Source of the DNA: Chaunax sp. Z400
Lineage: Eukaryota; Chordata; Actinopteri; Lophiiformes; Chaunacidae
NCBI GenBank assembly: GCA_037577475.1
Contig: CM075187.1
Coordinates: 25,087,310 to 25,151,309, forward strand
DNA length: 64,000 nucleotides
Reading direction: 5' to 3'
The position numbers and the translations under genes were made by a program. This document shows positions 47,716 to 59,135 of the stretch, piece by piece. How positions within the stretch are numbered: position 1 is the first letter of the stretch; each line of letters starts with the position of its first letter. The notes below the pieces were generated by a model, which saw only the letters and a list, made by a program, of their open reading frames with translations, was not told where the DNA came from and did no database searches.

Positions 47716-49681
47716 CTGATAATTTGAGTTTTGATATTTGCTTTGGGGGATGAATGGAAAGTAATGTTGAACATGATTGCATTTTTCATATCTTATAGTT
47801 GGGTAAGATTTGCAGTCAGGCCTGCCTTTGTGGTGTCAGAAGGTCAGCCACATTCCATAAGTCTAATTTAAAAAAAAGGATCGGCCTATTGAAATCTGTG
47901 AAATTGAAATGTGTTGCTATTGCATGCTGTAGCTCTCTGCAGTATTCTTCTGAAGAGTTGCTCCATTAATTGCAGTGGGCTATGATTATTCACAAGGGTT
48001 TATAATTAGGAGGGAGTCAGGAGTGTTTTATGTTGGGTAATTGCATGTGTCTATCTGCCACCATTTAGCCAGGGAGCAGTAAGCCACAGTACCATTGTGA
48101 AATCAAGGCAGACTGCTTTGGCCCTTGTTGCTTGAAATTGATTTTGAAGCACTCATCAAAATGATTGCTTTTCATAAACATCACTTTTCCTTAATTTTAC
48201 AGATTCTGATGATACGCTGCCGAGCTGTTATCAATTTTCTTTTGAATTCAGGTGCATCAGTCAGATTGCTGCGAAAGCGTCTGTGGGGAGGAGGTGAAGG
48301 CTTCACAATATGCAAATTGATTAATATTTTTCTCAATTTTAACTTCCACACTGATGTATAATCAGTTGTGAAAAGCCATGCAATTGGAAAACCTTGTCGG
48401 CCTCCATTTCTTTGTAATATAAAATGAATATAACTAAATGGCTACATGCTATTATGTCTACCATTGTGTCCATTGACGTGTGTGTGTGTCGGCGGAGGGG
48501 GGGGGGGCTCAATTTTGAGGAATAGGTTTTAAACTCCTCCTTTAGACTGCATGTGAGACCCTGTCTGTTTCTGTCTTGCAGCAGTTTGAATGCTTTAATA
48601 AAACTTGTCCTCACAAATATGACTGTGTTAACATTTCCCAGTCGTCTTTTTGGCTTTGTGCATTTACCATATGGTGCCATGTGCTGCTGCTCTGCAGGCT
48701 GCTCAAAATGCAGAAAACTCACATTAATTTTGCCTTGTAAAGTCGGGAGCATCCACTCGGATTTGCATGACGTGTCACAGGGGCCACATGGGGATTCAGT
48801 GAAAGAGTGCGGGAACAGTCGGCAGCTCCACCAAGGACTGCTGCAGCAGCTGTTTTCCTAGATGTCTGTTCCTGGGTAATGTGCCTCTAAACTTGATGGG
48901 CTAGAACAGCTTGCTCTTGTTCCATGCTGTTCAGCAGAGCAGACTAGTTCCAGAGTTAACTTGTCACAAACTCAACATTTACTATTGGAGGCTGAGGGGC
49001 TGCCTGCCACCTTTAGTTTGCTCTCGAGCAAAATGGATGAAACGCTGCCATGAGATAAGATGTCAGGAGATGCGAGAAGGATGAGTCGTTGCTGCACTAT
49101 TCATTATTCAGCAGCAGTGGTCACACAGTACATGGTTGAACTCATGTTTTATTTGAAATGGCTTATTTTTGCGGTGGTGAACCTTTTGGAAAATATGCTT
49201 TTCAAGACTTGTAAAATTTGTAGAGGGGGAACTTGTCTGTCTTGCGCTGTAATTGGGTAGAAAAGAGCTTTTATTCAGTTTGTGCGACACATAAAATATG
49301 GAATGTTTTATACCTCCATATCAATGGGAATAATCCTAAAAAGGCTCTTACTGTATTCTGGTCCTGTCACTCCGGTGAGATGAACGGCTCCACAGACTTT
49401 GAGCAGTTCAAAGAACAGCAGTGAAAGGATCATGAATTTTATATGCTGCACATCATAAATACTAACAGTTGTAAAGATAAACGACAAAGGTGCATTTGTC
49501 AGTATCCATCAATGTTCAGCATTAGGGGAATTATTCTGTTCACCCATGTTTTTATCACTGACAGTAATTCTAACCTGAAGACTGATGAAATATCCAGGGT
49601 TCTTTACCTGGATGTAGTTGGTGGATCAAAACATCCCAACATGTTTCCTCACGAGGTTCCTCTGCCTGCAAGCCCTCCACA
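47716..49681. other. Repeat-poor block, candidate conserved non-coding DNA
   Basis: No transposon text. It carries octamer-like ATGCAAAT motifs (near 48310 and, inverted, 48761), an ATTGATTAATATT motif and a TGACGTGTCA site near 48768. A (TG)n tract and an 11-G run lie at 48479-48507. Open frames on both strands lack domains. Enhancer function is only a suggestion. Confidence 0.3.
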
Positions 49682-49714
49682 GTACTTCTCATAGAAGACA
49701 CTGATGAGAAGTAC
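49682..49714. repeat. Hairpin, 11-bp perfect stem, 11-nt loop
   Basis: GTACTTCTCAT (49682-49692) pairs exactly with ATGAGAAGTAC (49704-49714). Confidence 0.9.
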
Positions 49715-50820
49715 CCTGACCAGAGATCAAATACCTCAATTTATGCATTGTTGCTTTTCCTTTTCTGGAGGCTGTGAATCTGTAAAAAAAAAGTAAAAAA
49801 CAAAAAACAAAAACTCTCAAATATGCTGCTTTTGTACGAAAAGTGACTGAAGTAAATGTGTCTTGTTCAATAATTTAAATGGTGACAGGTAAGTTCAAAT
49901 TCCCTGCTGTTGTAAAAAACAACAACATTTTAGACATGTACCACTGAAAGATCCCCTCATGATGATGTTGAGAACCAGGTTTTACAGAGAAGGACCAAAT
50001 AAGTATAAGGATATTCTCATCACTCCTAGTTGGTTGTGATGGAACTGCACACATTGCAACAAGCTTCACATTTTTCTGGTCCTCACTCAACACATGAAAT
50101 TGTTTTTGCAATATGTCCAGGCTTCCAACGTACTGTAATGTCAGAGGTAGATGAGGACCTGAATTTATGACCCCCGATATCGGTCTGTGGGATCACGCTG
50201 GTGGCGTCCTGCAAAACGGCTTTTAGGTCAGCACAATGTCATCAGATAAAACTGTAGCCTTCTCTCATTTAAAACGGTACCAATAGCTTAGCATAACCAG
50301 TTTTTCAGAGAGAATCATCTGTTTAAGCTGAGCTTCTTTGTGGTTACCTCTATCACTCTAACAATGGCTGCTTTTCTGCATTTGTCTATCAAATTTCAAG
50401 TCTGATAGTCATTTTTTTCTGACTGTATTTTCACAATCCTATTTACTTATTTTAATGTCTACTTGTACTTCTAGAGAAACTGTCTACTCTGAGGGGTTAA
50501 TGTAACTCCTAACCCTGTGAAGGATTATCAAGTCTTGGCCTGTACAGTGGTCTTGGTAAAGTCACTAATTCTAAAAAGAGACAATTATCTCTGGACTGCA
50601 TTATCTCAAAAGAAAAATGGCAAAATACTTAATTAATGAGCAGATGAAAGAGCTCAGAAATTATTTTAGCTGAATCACTTTGGGGCTTACTGTCACCACT
50701 GAGCAACGAAGAGCAAGGAACAGTTTATGAAAAAAATCACAACAAGGAAAAAAAAAAGGCAGAAACTTTATTAAACCTAATGATTTAGCCAAATATGATA
50801 AACTCTGGATAATTCAATAC
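49715..50820. other. Non-coding stretch, nothing recognised
   Basis: No feature supported apart from A-rich low complexity at 49782-49815 and 50729-50760. Confidence 0.4.
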
Positions 50821-50824
50821 CCAT

Positions 50825-51185
50825 GTGTAACAAGGGATCCAGATCAAACTGAAAAGTCCAAAAGTCCGGACCAAACGAGGTAGAAAATTCTCACGAATAG
50901 CAAAAGGAGCAAACAGGAGTCAGACTTGTTACCACTAGGTACAACAGATGAAACGACAAATAATGGATGGAGAGCCTGAGCTTGAATACTGCAGTGGACA
51001 GGTGTGTCTGATGAGGAGACTGCTTGCAGGTGAGCGGTAGAGGAGGAGGCGGGAGTGAGCTGGAGAACGGACCAGTCAGCCGTGTCCTGGAGACACCCAA
51101 ACAAACACACACACAGACAGGAACATGGGAAAATGGGGAAAAAAAGAGGAAAACATGGAAGGAATAGTCTGGATCCTGTCACTAT
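50825..51185 (-). repeat. LTR-like or retroelement end, minus orientation
   Basis: Purine-rich on the plus strand. In reverse it has the same style as the blocks at 16975 and 27367: CCACCTGT-like text (ACACCTGTCCACTGC), pyrimidine-rich runs (CCTCTACCGCTCACCTGC), and GACAGGATCC at the start. Landmarks are fewer, so it may be a different family. The 112-codon minus frame here is a by-product. Confidence 0.35.
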
Positions 51186-52045
51186 TCAAGGCTGTAAAAA
51201 TGTCCGCAGTACTTGCTACCTGAAATCATTCTATTTCTCATCTTACTTTACATAAGCTCAGAAAACTCTCATTAAACTCAGCAAAACTCACTAAAGTCCA
51301 TGAGACATATTATACAAATAGTGCAAAATATAAAACATATACATATGAATTCACCGCTGACACCAAATGGCGACTTCACCCGGTATGTCTACGGGTTACT
51401 CCTTTATTGTATGGGAAGGCCATGATCACATACCCCCAGGGGAAATGTTGATTGATCTGTAAATCTGTCATTTTTATTTGAATTATCATTTTGGCATTCG
51501 AGTGCATGCAAACTCCATTCATGATAACTGTAGCCATGATTTGGCAAACAGGTGAATGGACTGATATGTTTTTATGCTGTTTTAATGATTTTAATTAGCT
51601 GCAAAGTCACAAAATGTCAATAGTGAACTTATCAGCTGATGTTTCTCATTCATTTTCAGGGTCTTGAGTCAAACCTGCTGTGAAAAAGCGGTTGTACCAT
51701 CTTCATCCTCAGGAATGCAATATATTTACTGCAGACTATGTAGGTGGTTATAGGTGAGGGGGAGATGTCAATAAACCTCTCGGATGCGATTGGTTATGGG
51801 TCTGCAGATAAAGCACTGCTGACCTCCACTGACTTCTTCCTCAGTCCTTAAGAAATGTGTGTTGTCTTTGCTGACTGAGATCCAAAAACTGTGTTTTTTC
51901 CATTCTGGAGGCCTCGAGAGCTATAAGGCTTTATTAGTTTCAGAGCTCCACTGTTCACTGTAGTTCATTTAGGTGACTTGTTATTGATTTCCACATAATG
52001 TCAAATAACAGATTTATAAGGAGTAAGGCTACAAGAGTTTTCTTT
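51186..52045. other. Non-coding stretch, nothing recognised
   Basis: No feature supported. Confidence 0.4.
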
Positions 52046-52049
52046 AATT

Positions 52050-52345
52050 ACCTCCACCACTGAGCTAATGCTTTTGCTGGTTTTGGTTTGTTTGTCTGTC
52101 TGTTAGCAGGATTACTCAAAAGGTTATAAACAAACTTTGATGACATGCCTTTGTAGATGTAGGATATGGCCCCAGAACAGCCCATTAGATTTTGGTGGTG
52201 ATCCAGATCATCATCTGGATCCAGAATGTTTACATTTTTTTTTAATTTATAGGGCTCAGGGTGAATTCTTTACAGTGAGATAACAAATAATAATGAAAAT
52301 GAAACTGTGCTGATTCAGTTTGGTGTCAAATGTTCAAAAGTTACT
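52050..52345 (+). repeat. Dispersed element (CCTCCACCA family)
   Basis: Starts TTACCTCCACCACTGAGCTA, has GTCTGTTAGCAGGATTACTC, ATATGGCCCCAGAACAG, CATTAGATTTTGGTGGTGAT and TCATCTGGATCCAGAATG, and ends with GAAACTGTGCTGATTCAGTT. The same ordered blocks recur at 53945-54375. Confidence 0.7.
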
Positions 52346-53833
52346 GATCCTAGATCCTGAATAAAACCACCGTCAGTGAAATATTGTTTTTCTTGAATAA
52401 CTATCAAATTAATAATGTGATTCCAAATTGTAGAGGTCGGTTTTCATGGACAAGAAGTCATATTATGAGGGTCAAACTATAATGCAACTGGTGCTTTTAG
52501 GTGCAATGACAAAATGGAGAAAATGAGCTGCCTTAGTGGAGTTTGAGGACCCTGAGTAATGTCTAGTGATGGAAATAAAACAAAAAGAAATCGCTGTTTT
52601 TAACTGATTATAATGTGGTAACTGGAGTAGATGATTACAACTTCTTTTTAATTGACTTAGCAATGACTTAGCTTGTCCTGCTTGACTTATAGCAAAGACT
52701 GGACTTGCTTAATTCTCACCATTTTTCACCATATTTTTCACCATATCCACCATGCACTGTGCAGCCTTATCCATCAACTGATCCATCCATCAAATGATCC
52801 GGTGTGTTTGCACCATGACACCAACTGATGCATAGAAGAGAAGAGATCAAATATAGAGAAATATAGAAAAACCAATACAGAATAGTATCCACAAAGTAAA
52901 TGTCTGGAATCTCTCAGAAATCTTGCCTTTATTTCATCTGAGGACTGAAGCAGTGGGAGCATAAACAGCCTGTCAGAGACCGCTAACCAAGCCTTCTATG
53001 AGATTGAGATTATTTTCCACAGATCAGATTTCCAAACACTGCATTTGATTTTTTTTCCCCCAGCAGTAATTCCAACATCTAGTGCATTGTTTTTTATTCA
53101 AATAATAATAAGAATACAAAGAAACTAATCTAATGTCCCTGCAGTGATAACATCCCCAGAACTCTGATTATTCTTGATATCATAATGCCAATACGTATTT
53201 CCCAAAACATAGGATCGCTGTCACATCACACATTAAATAATGTAATAATACTGCAGTCCTGCTTGTATTAGTAGAGTGAGATTATTATTGAAAATGTGTT
53301 GGATTACTGTGGTATCCTTAGCATGCATTTGAGAAAAAGTCATCCTCTCTGCCAGAATGTTTAAATGTACATGAATCTGTAAAAGTGGATGGAAGTTACT
53401 CCTCAGGACGGCAGGAACCTTCTGATTCCAGACTGGACTGGACCTCAATTTATAAGTTAAAAGTGAAAATTAGCCAGGTCAAACTTTAAAGTATTACTCA
53501 GACTTGCACCATCCAACTTATCAACTCTTGCTGCTCCTTGTATGGAGGCCAGGCCTCTAGGAACCTCCAGTCTCCTGACTATTCTAAAAATAAAAAGTCT
53601 GTGGGGTGTAGGGCTTCCTCCTATCAAACCCTCTTCTCCTTCCTACCTAAATTGAGAGGCTAGCTGAGGTGACTCATTCATAGCGCATCTTTTCACTTCA
53701 GCCTTTCACGCCAAGGACACACAGACTGCATGAGAAGTGCATGAAGGCCAGCCCTATCTTTCCACATAGAGTTTGCCTTTGATAATGATCAATAATGATA
53801 ATGACATGATTTTATTTACTCTTGTTCAGAGGA
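52346..53833. other. Non-coding stretch, nothing recognised
   Basis: No gene or transposon recognised. ATTTTTCACC repeats near 52720-52745. Confidence 0.4.
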
Positions 53834-53851
53834 AGAGAGAGAGAGAGAGAG
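53834..53851. repeat. (GA)n microsatellite
   Basis: Nine GA units. Confidence 0.93.
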
Positions 53852-53944
53852 TGGAGCACCAGATAAATGCCGTTCTGCACCTGATGGCTTTTTCATTACT
53901 GTGGCAGATTCAGACACAGATCATGATGTTTTAAGTGTTTTTGG

Positions 53945-54375
53945 CACCGTCTGGTTTGTCTGTTAGCAGGATTACTCAGAAAGTTCTTAATGGAATTTGA
54001 TGGCATTGTTTGAAGCGGTAGGTTATGGCCCAGGGAACAATCCATTAGATTAATGGAGCTCTGAGTCATCATCTGTATCTAGATTTAAAAAAAAAGATTC
54101 TTTACCATTTTGTGATAAGGACAACTACAACACACTTCTGTCCAGTTTCATGGATGAAGCCAAGAATGCGTGGACAAAAATGACACGATGACATCATCAT
54201 AAGATCTAGAACACATCAGAGTCTGATCTGGATCCAAGTAATATTCTGGGTCTGGTAATACAGGATAGGGGTCACAGAAAATTCACTCCTGTGAGATAAC
54301 AAAAAATAATGATAGTGACTTATCTAAGATCAGATTGTAGCTGAAACTGTGCTGATTCAGTTTGATGCCAATCAG
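53945..54375 (+). repeat. Dispersed element (CCTCCACCA family), longer copy
   Basis: Shares GTCTGTTAGCAGGATTACTC, GGTTATGGCCCAGGGAACAA, CCATTAGATTAATGG and the end GAAACTGTGCTGATTCAGTT with the copy at 52050, in the same orientation 1.9 kb away. It has extra middle sequence (54110-54230) that the shorter copy lacks. The family's usual start is missing. Confidence 0.7.
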
Positions 54376-54540
54376 GCAACTCACGAGTTTGAAATGTTTA
54401 TTATTACAACAGCAGAACATTCTTTGAGTTTGGCGTCTAGGCTCCGAACTCATCACTCCTTGCAGATATGTTAAAATGAATATATTGGGGAGTGATGAGA
54501 AAAACTTCTTGAATCCCCCTAATTGGAGCCGTACAGCATA
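54376..54540 (-). repeat. Hairpin-bearing dispersed repeat, copy 2 (inverted)
   Basis: Reverse-complement match of 47540-47715, including an 11-bp stem (CTCATCACTCC at 54449-54459, GGAGTGATGAG at 54489-54499). The loop sequence differs at several positions while the stem is kept except for one outer base pair. Confidence 0.8.
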
Positions 54541-55083
54541 TTAATTTTGATAAATCTTCATGAAACAGTGGAATAACAGATATATTATGTCAAAAAACAT
54601 TAAAAACAACTAAATTTCTGGTTCATCTCTGTTAGTGTAGGGCTTTTAGAGAAAAACAGCAATCACTCACATTGACATTTTGCCTTCTCACTGTGGATAA
54701 TCTTTCAAAAACATTATGTTATCATTACATTATGGCTGATGAAATGAAAATAAGCTAAATTTGAGTGTAAAAGTACACATTAATATGAAACTAATAAGAT
54801 TTTCCTTCAAATTACAAAGACATACATTTTTTAGTATGGACATAAATCCTTACATAACAAGCTACATATTTAATTACAGTTAATTAGTGCAACTTTATTG
54901 TATGTAATTTAAGAAAGAAGAAAAGATGCTGTATAAATAATGTAATTTTTCTGTAAAAAATTAAAAATAAATGTGATTTGTCATTTGTCAGTTGCCTCGA
55001 GAGGCTGAAAGAAAATAATTGATGCACTCAGTGTCACACCTGAGATGATTGAACTATTATTACTCTTTTCCTTTGTGTCTCTA
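54541..55083. other. Non-coding stretch, nothing recognised
   Basis: AT-rich; no feature supported. Confidence 0.4.
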
Positions 55084-55165
55084 CACACTGAAGAAGGCAG
55101 AAGCTGACACATGTTGGTGTAAATGACTCAGGCCCACTGGAATAAAGGCCTTTTAACTTTTCAAA
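55084..55165 (+). repeat. Penelope-like 3' tail fragment
   Basis: ACACTGAAGAAGGCAGAAGC then TGACACATGTTGGTGTAAAT and GGAATAAAGGCCTTTTAACT fit the 'GAAGAAGGC...GAAACGCGTTGGTG...AATAAAGGC' end of Penelope-like elements, with the GAAACG core decayed to TGACAC. Confidence 0.45.
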
Positions 55166-56647
55166 CTACCTTGGTCATAATTCTTCCATTCTTCTTTGGT
55201 AATTTGTCATTATTGGCATTAAAAAAAAACAGTTGTCTTATAAATTCACAGAAAATGAGTGTAATTTTACACAGTTTTGTATGTAATAAAAGAAACGGAA
55301 AATTACAGTAAAGATTTTGAGCTATTTTCTGTAAACAGAGGATTTTCTTTTTACAGTGCACAGCTTGAACCTCTCAACTCGCTGCGTGTTCAGAGCTTCA
55401 GACCGCACTCTACTCTCTATTAGTCTCTATTAGTCTTTCACCACATTGACCACCACAGAACATGCAGCAAAGCCGCATGGCCACGTGAAGTGCAGGCATT
55501 GAGAACACACAGTATGAACATGTTTCCTCCCTGTAATGCAGACTGAGTTGCCCTTCATGTACTCCATATACTCCATGTACTCAGTGCCCTGAGGCTAGTG
55601 GATTCATATTTAAATCTTGAACTCTTAGTGCACAAGGGTGTGACAGATATGCTTTTGTTTGCTTCCATATTGCTCCGACATCAGATGAATTCACTTGCTT
55701 TGTGTTACCTCTTTGTCCAACAGTTCAGTGATAAAACCCAGGCCTGCCTGCTGCACAGAAGCTCCAAGGAGCAAAGGCATGTTAGCTGTCATGGTGGTTA
55801 CTAATGTATGCCGACCGTCTGAGGACATTTGAATCAAAGAGATAGGATAGTCTCATAAGGGTAAAACAATGAACTTACTTTAGTGCAGTTGTAGGGTGAT
55901 ATGATGGCAGTCATTTCCATTATGTAGCACGGCCTCTCAGCACATTTAAACCCGATATATTTTTAACCGATCTGATTGTTTGCCTGAAACAGCCTCTTCT
56001 ACAAGAGGTCGTCATACCCTTCCTGTCACATCATTATCCATCAGCCACACATACACAAAAACATCCATCAAATCGATGCTATCTGACACAGCGATCTGTG
56101 TTTGATGGTCCGACACCTCATGATTATCTGTTCCAACACAGAGACACAACCCTACTCTGACTGGGGCTCAATTTTCATAACCTTTTTTCTCAAGGTGCCT
56201 CTGCAAACAGACATGCGACGCCTCAACGCATCAGAGTCCTGTGCTTAGAGAGTACAAACTCTGAAGTATTAACGTTGCTAATTCTTGCAATGCGTCACAA
56301 TAAAAAGGGAAGATCAGAGAGCTATGAGAGCTAACAGTGTTGTTACTATGAAGAAAGTAAAGTATCAAAAACGGCAGTGTTGGGTACTGAACTCCAGATG
56401 TTGTTCCAGGATTCAGAAGTGAATTACCTAACCTTAGTAGTCGTGCTATAAACATGTTTTGTGATATTGTGTATATTTTTTTTATCACTGTCAACATCCC
56501 ATATCCATAGAAGTCCATTCTTGTCTGAAAATGTTGAAATTGTTTTAGCGGATGTCGTGATGTGATTTGGATGCTGCTTTTGGCCATGTTGTGAGTATTT
56601 GTTAAGCCTCTTTTTACACCATTTGTGGTGTTGTTCTTTTTGTCAAG
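55166..56647. other. Non-coding stretch, nothing recognised
   Basis: The 172-codon minus-strand frame at 56231-56749 crosses the two hairpins below, contains no recognisable domain, and is probably chance. Confidence 0.35.
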
Positions 56648-56670
56648 ACCTGTTAAGTCCCTTAACAGGT
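56648..56670. repeat. Hairpin A, 10-bp perfect stem, TCC loop
   Basis: ACCTGTTAAG (56648-56657) and CTTAACAGGT (56661-56670) pair exactly around TCC. It touches hairpin B with no gap. Confidence 0.95.
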
Positions 56671-56709
56671 GATCATTTGCATCCATTGTCCCAATGGATG
56701 CAAATGATC
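56671..56709. repeat. Hairpin B, 18-bp perfect stem, TCC loop
   Basis: GATCATTTGCATCCATTG (56671-56688) and CAATGGATGCAAATGATC (56692-56709) pair exactly around TCC. Each arm contains an octamer-like ATTTGCAT/ATGCAAAT motif. Confidence 0.97.
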
Positions 56710-58695
56710 TTGAAGCTATAATCTGGGACAATGCATCAAACGGAAACATTTATGTTTTAACTGTGCATTGTCCCTTTTTAAATAAAAAAATAATAAATTA
56801 AAACTACTAAAAAAAGTGCCACACATATCACTGGATGACATGCTCCTTCATTACCATGGACACACAGTGGTTTTGTTTTTGTTTTGTTGTTTCACTCAAT
56901 CCCACACACACCATTCTGCTGCCCCAAATAGTCACTGGATTGGATTAATCTGCTGCTAAAAATAGTCCCAAACAAATGCTCTATTTCCTTCAGCAAAGTT
57001 TGATCAAATAAAAAACTTCTCTTATTGCCAGATTGGCTTCATTCTATGAAACCTTATCACATGAATGCATTATGTATTCCTCTGCTCTGCATGAAGTTAA
57101 CAATTAATAAGCTCAAGCAGATGAGCCTCTGATAACTGGGGCCTTGTTTTAAGTGGATGATCTCAGATGTCTCCACAGCACGACTTGCCTCATGTACACA
57201 TTCAGAGCTAGAGGGAATGCAGTCAAACAAATGAATAAGTGAAACACCTTACTTCACTTCCTCATTTACCCTGGAGCTGCTGATCGGCAAGCAGCACCAA
57301 GTGGCAACAGCTGTGAGTGATATAATACTACCGACATACTATGTTAACACAGCCTGAATACGGGTTTATTGTAGAGAACTGTCACAGAGCACTGTCACCA
57401 TCACATAGTCTTTGGTCTCCATCCATTAGGGTTTTGACCAGGGATAATATACAAATATCAAATTGTGTTTAGCGCTTAATTACTCTGTGAGTTATTATAG
57501 ACAAGCCATTTTTTTCCCCCTCATATACTAGAGAATCAGTGCTTTCGAATGAGCTCCTGTTTGCGTGAGTCGTTTACTTCCGTCGATAAACTTATTTGTA
57601 AATTTTTAAAAGACTTGCATTGTATCACCCTCTGTCTCAATTCAAACTGCTGGTATGTCCATCAATTCTCAATCACCATCTTTGTTGGTGATATCTAGAG
57701 ATACATGTCTGAATTGGGCACTCCTATTGGCTCTTGTGGATGTCGTCACAGCCAATCAGAGTGTCTGATTCAGAAGTTTCATTGCTTGAATATGGGTGGA
57801 CTGGAGAAATACAGAGCTCAAAGCGGAGAAGACGGCATGCACACATCATTTAATTTGAAATCCTGTGTATCTAATAGACAATTTGACCAGGAAGACACGG
57901 GACACATTTCAATAATTCCTGACAAACAACAAACTATGACTTCATAAATAGCATTCATTTTCAACACTGTCAATTTACAAGTATATATGCCTGTAAATAA
58001 AAATATAGGAACTACATGTGTATGCTAAAAATCTGAGTGCATTACTAGACTACATTTAACATGATGATAAACATATGTATGACTACGTACATCTGCAGAC
58101 ATGAGAAAAAGTCCATCTTGCTGTATGCAACCATTTTCCTCTACCTGTATCCACATACACACTGATTGTCAGCTGACTGACTTCTGACAAAACTGAAATC
58201 ATACTATGTACTTCGCTGAATCACCAAGAATTTCCCTATCGTGTGATTTCAGCCCATGTCCTGATATCAGCTGACCAGTCACGTTTCTTTGTTTCCTACA
58301 GATTGATATTACAAACTAAGTTAATCTTCTCCCGGCATTTGCCTTTACGACTGGATCCATTTCATCCACATAATGTTATTTCAATGTTTGCTTTTTTCTG
58401 GTGCTAACGTTTGCTGATGCGTGCTTACGCGTCATAATAAATAAATGTAATAATATAATGATATAATAAACAAAGAAATAAATACAAGTGCAAGTGCAAC
58501 ATTTGTCTGATTGCTAGACTCACACCCCAGACACATAACCCAGTAATGCATGTGAACAACGCAGGATTCATGACGTAACTTAAACCTTTTGGTAGTTGGA
58601 GGACCCAGACACCTCTACTGAGCTGGCCTCATTGTGCCTGATTTTAAAAATAGGCTTTTTTTTCCACGTCATGTCAAAAGACCTTGTGGTCCAGA
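56710..58695. other. Non-coding stretch, nothing firm
   Basis: No recognised gene. The 80-codon plus frame at 57705-57947 is unrecognised. A TAATAATATAATGATATAAT low-complexity patch lies near 58449-58470. Confidence 0.35.
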
Positions 58696-58752
58696 TGGAA
58701 GCCTCTTGCAGTCCGGATCTGGCCCAGGAGCTGCCAGTTGGTGAACCCTGGT
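58696..58752 (+). repeat. hAT-type non-autonomous fragment (possible)
   Basis: AGTCCGGATCTGGCCCAGGA then GCTGCCAGTTGGTGAACCCTG resembles the end of short hAT elements (GGCCCGC...CCAGTTGGYGACCCCTG). Too short to be sure. Confidence 0.35.
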
Positions 58753-58999
58753 TTAGACCACCAACAAGTATCCCAACCAAGCCTGACCCACTGAGTCCAA
58801 ATATGACATTTCTTGCAGATCTGCAAAATGTTTTCTTGAATTTAACAGTGAGTTTAGACTTAAAGTCAGACCTGTTTTACATAATCAACAATAGAGTGAA
58901 GAACAATCCCTAATGCTTGTGAATCAAAAGGATAGGAAGGATAGGAGCACCTCCTGTACTCAAAATGAGTTTGTTGTGGTGCTATTTGGATTAGGATAC

Positions 59000-59130
59000 A
59001 CGTAAGGAAACTCAAAGGCACTCCCTTTTAAAACAAATAAAATGCCATAATTGTCCGTGGCATAGTCATGTTCGACCGTGACATACAGAACTCCAACACT
59101 TTTCGGCATCAAGCCTTCATCAGGGAGTCA
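59000..59130 (-). repeat. Penelope-like 3' tail fragment, minus
   Basis: In reverse: ACTCCCTGATGAAGGCTTGA then TGCCGAAAAGTGTTGGAGTT, followed by ATTTTATTTGTTTTAAAAGG. This is the same tail pattern as 55084 and 44260, here with the GAAAAGTGTTGG core. Confidence 0.45.
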
Positions 59131-59135
59131 AACAC

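Noticed and set aside
56231..56749. 172-codon minus-strand open frame
   Set aside because: It reads through two perfect hairpins, has no recognisable motif, and shows no exon signals.
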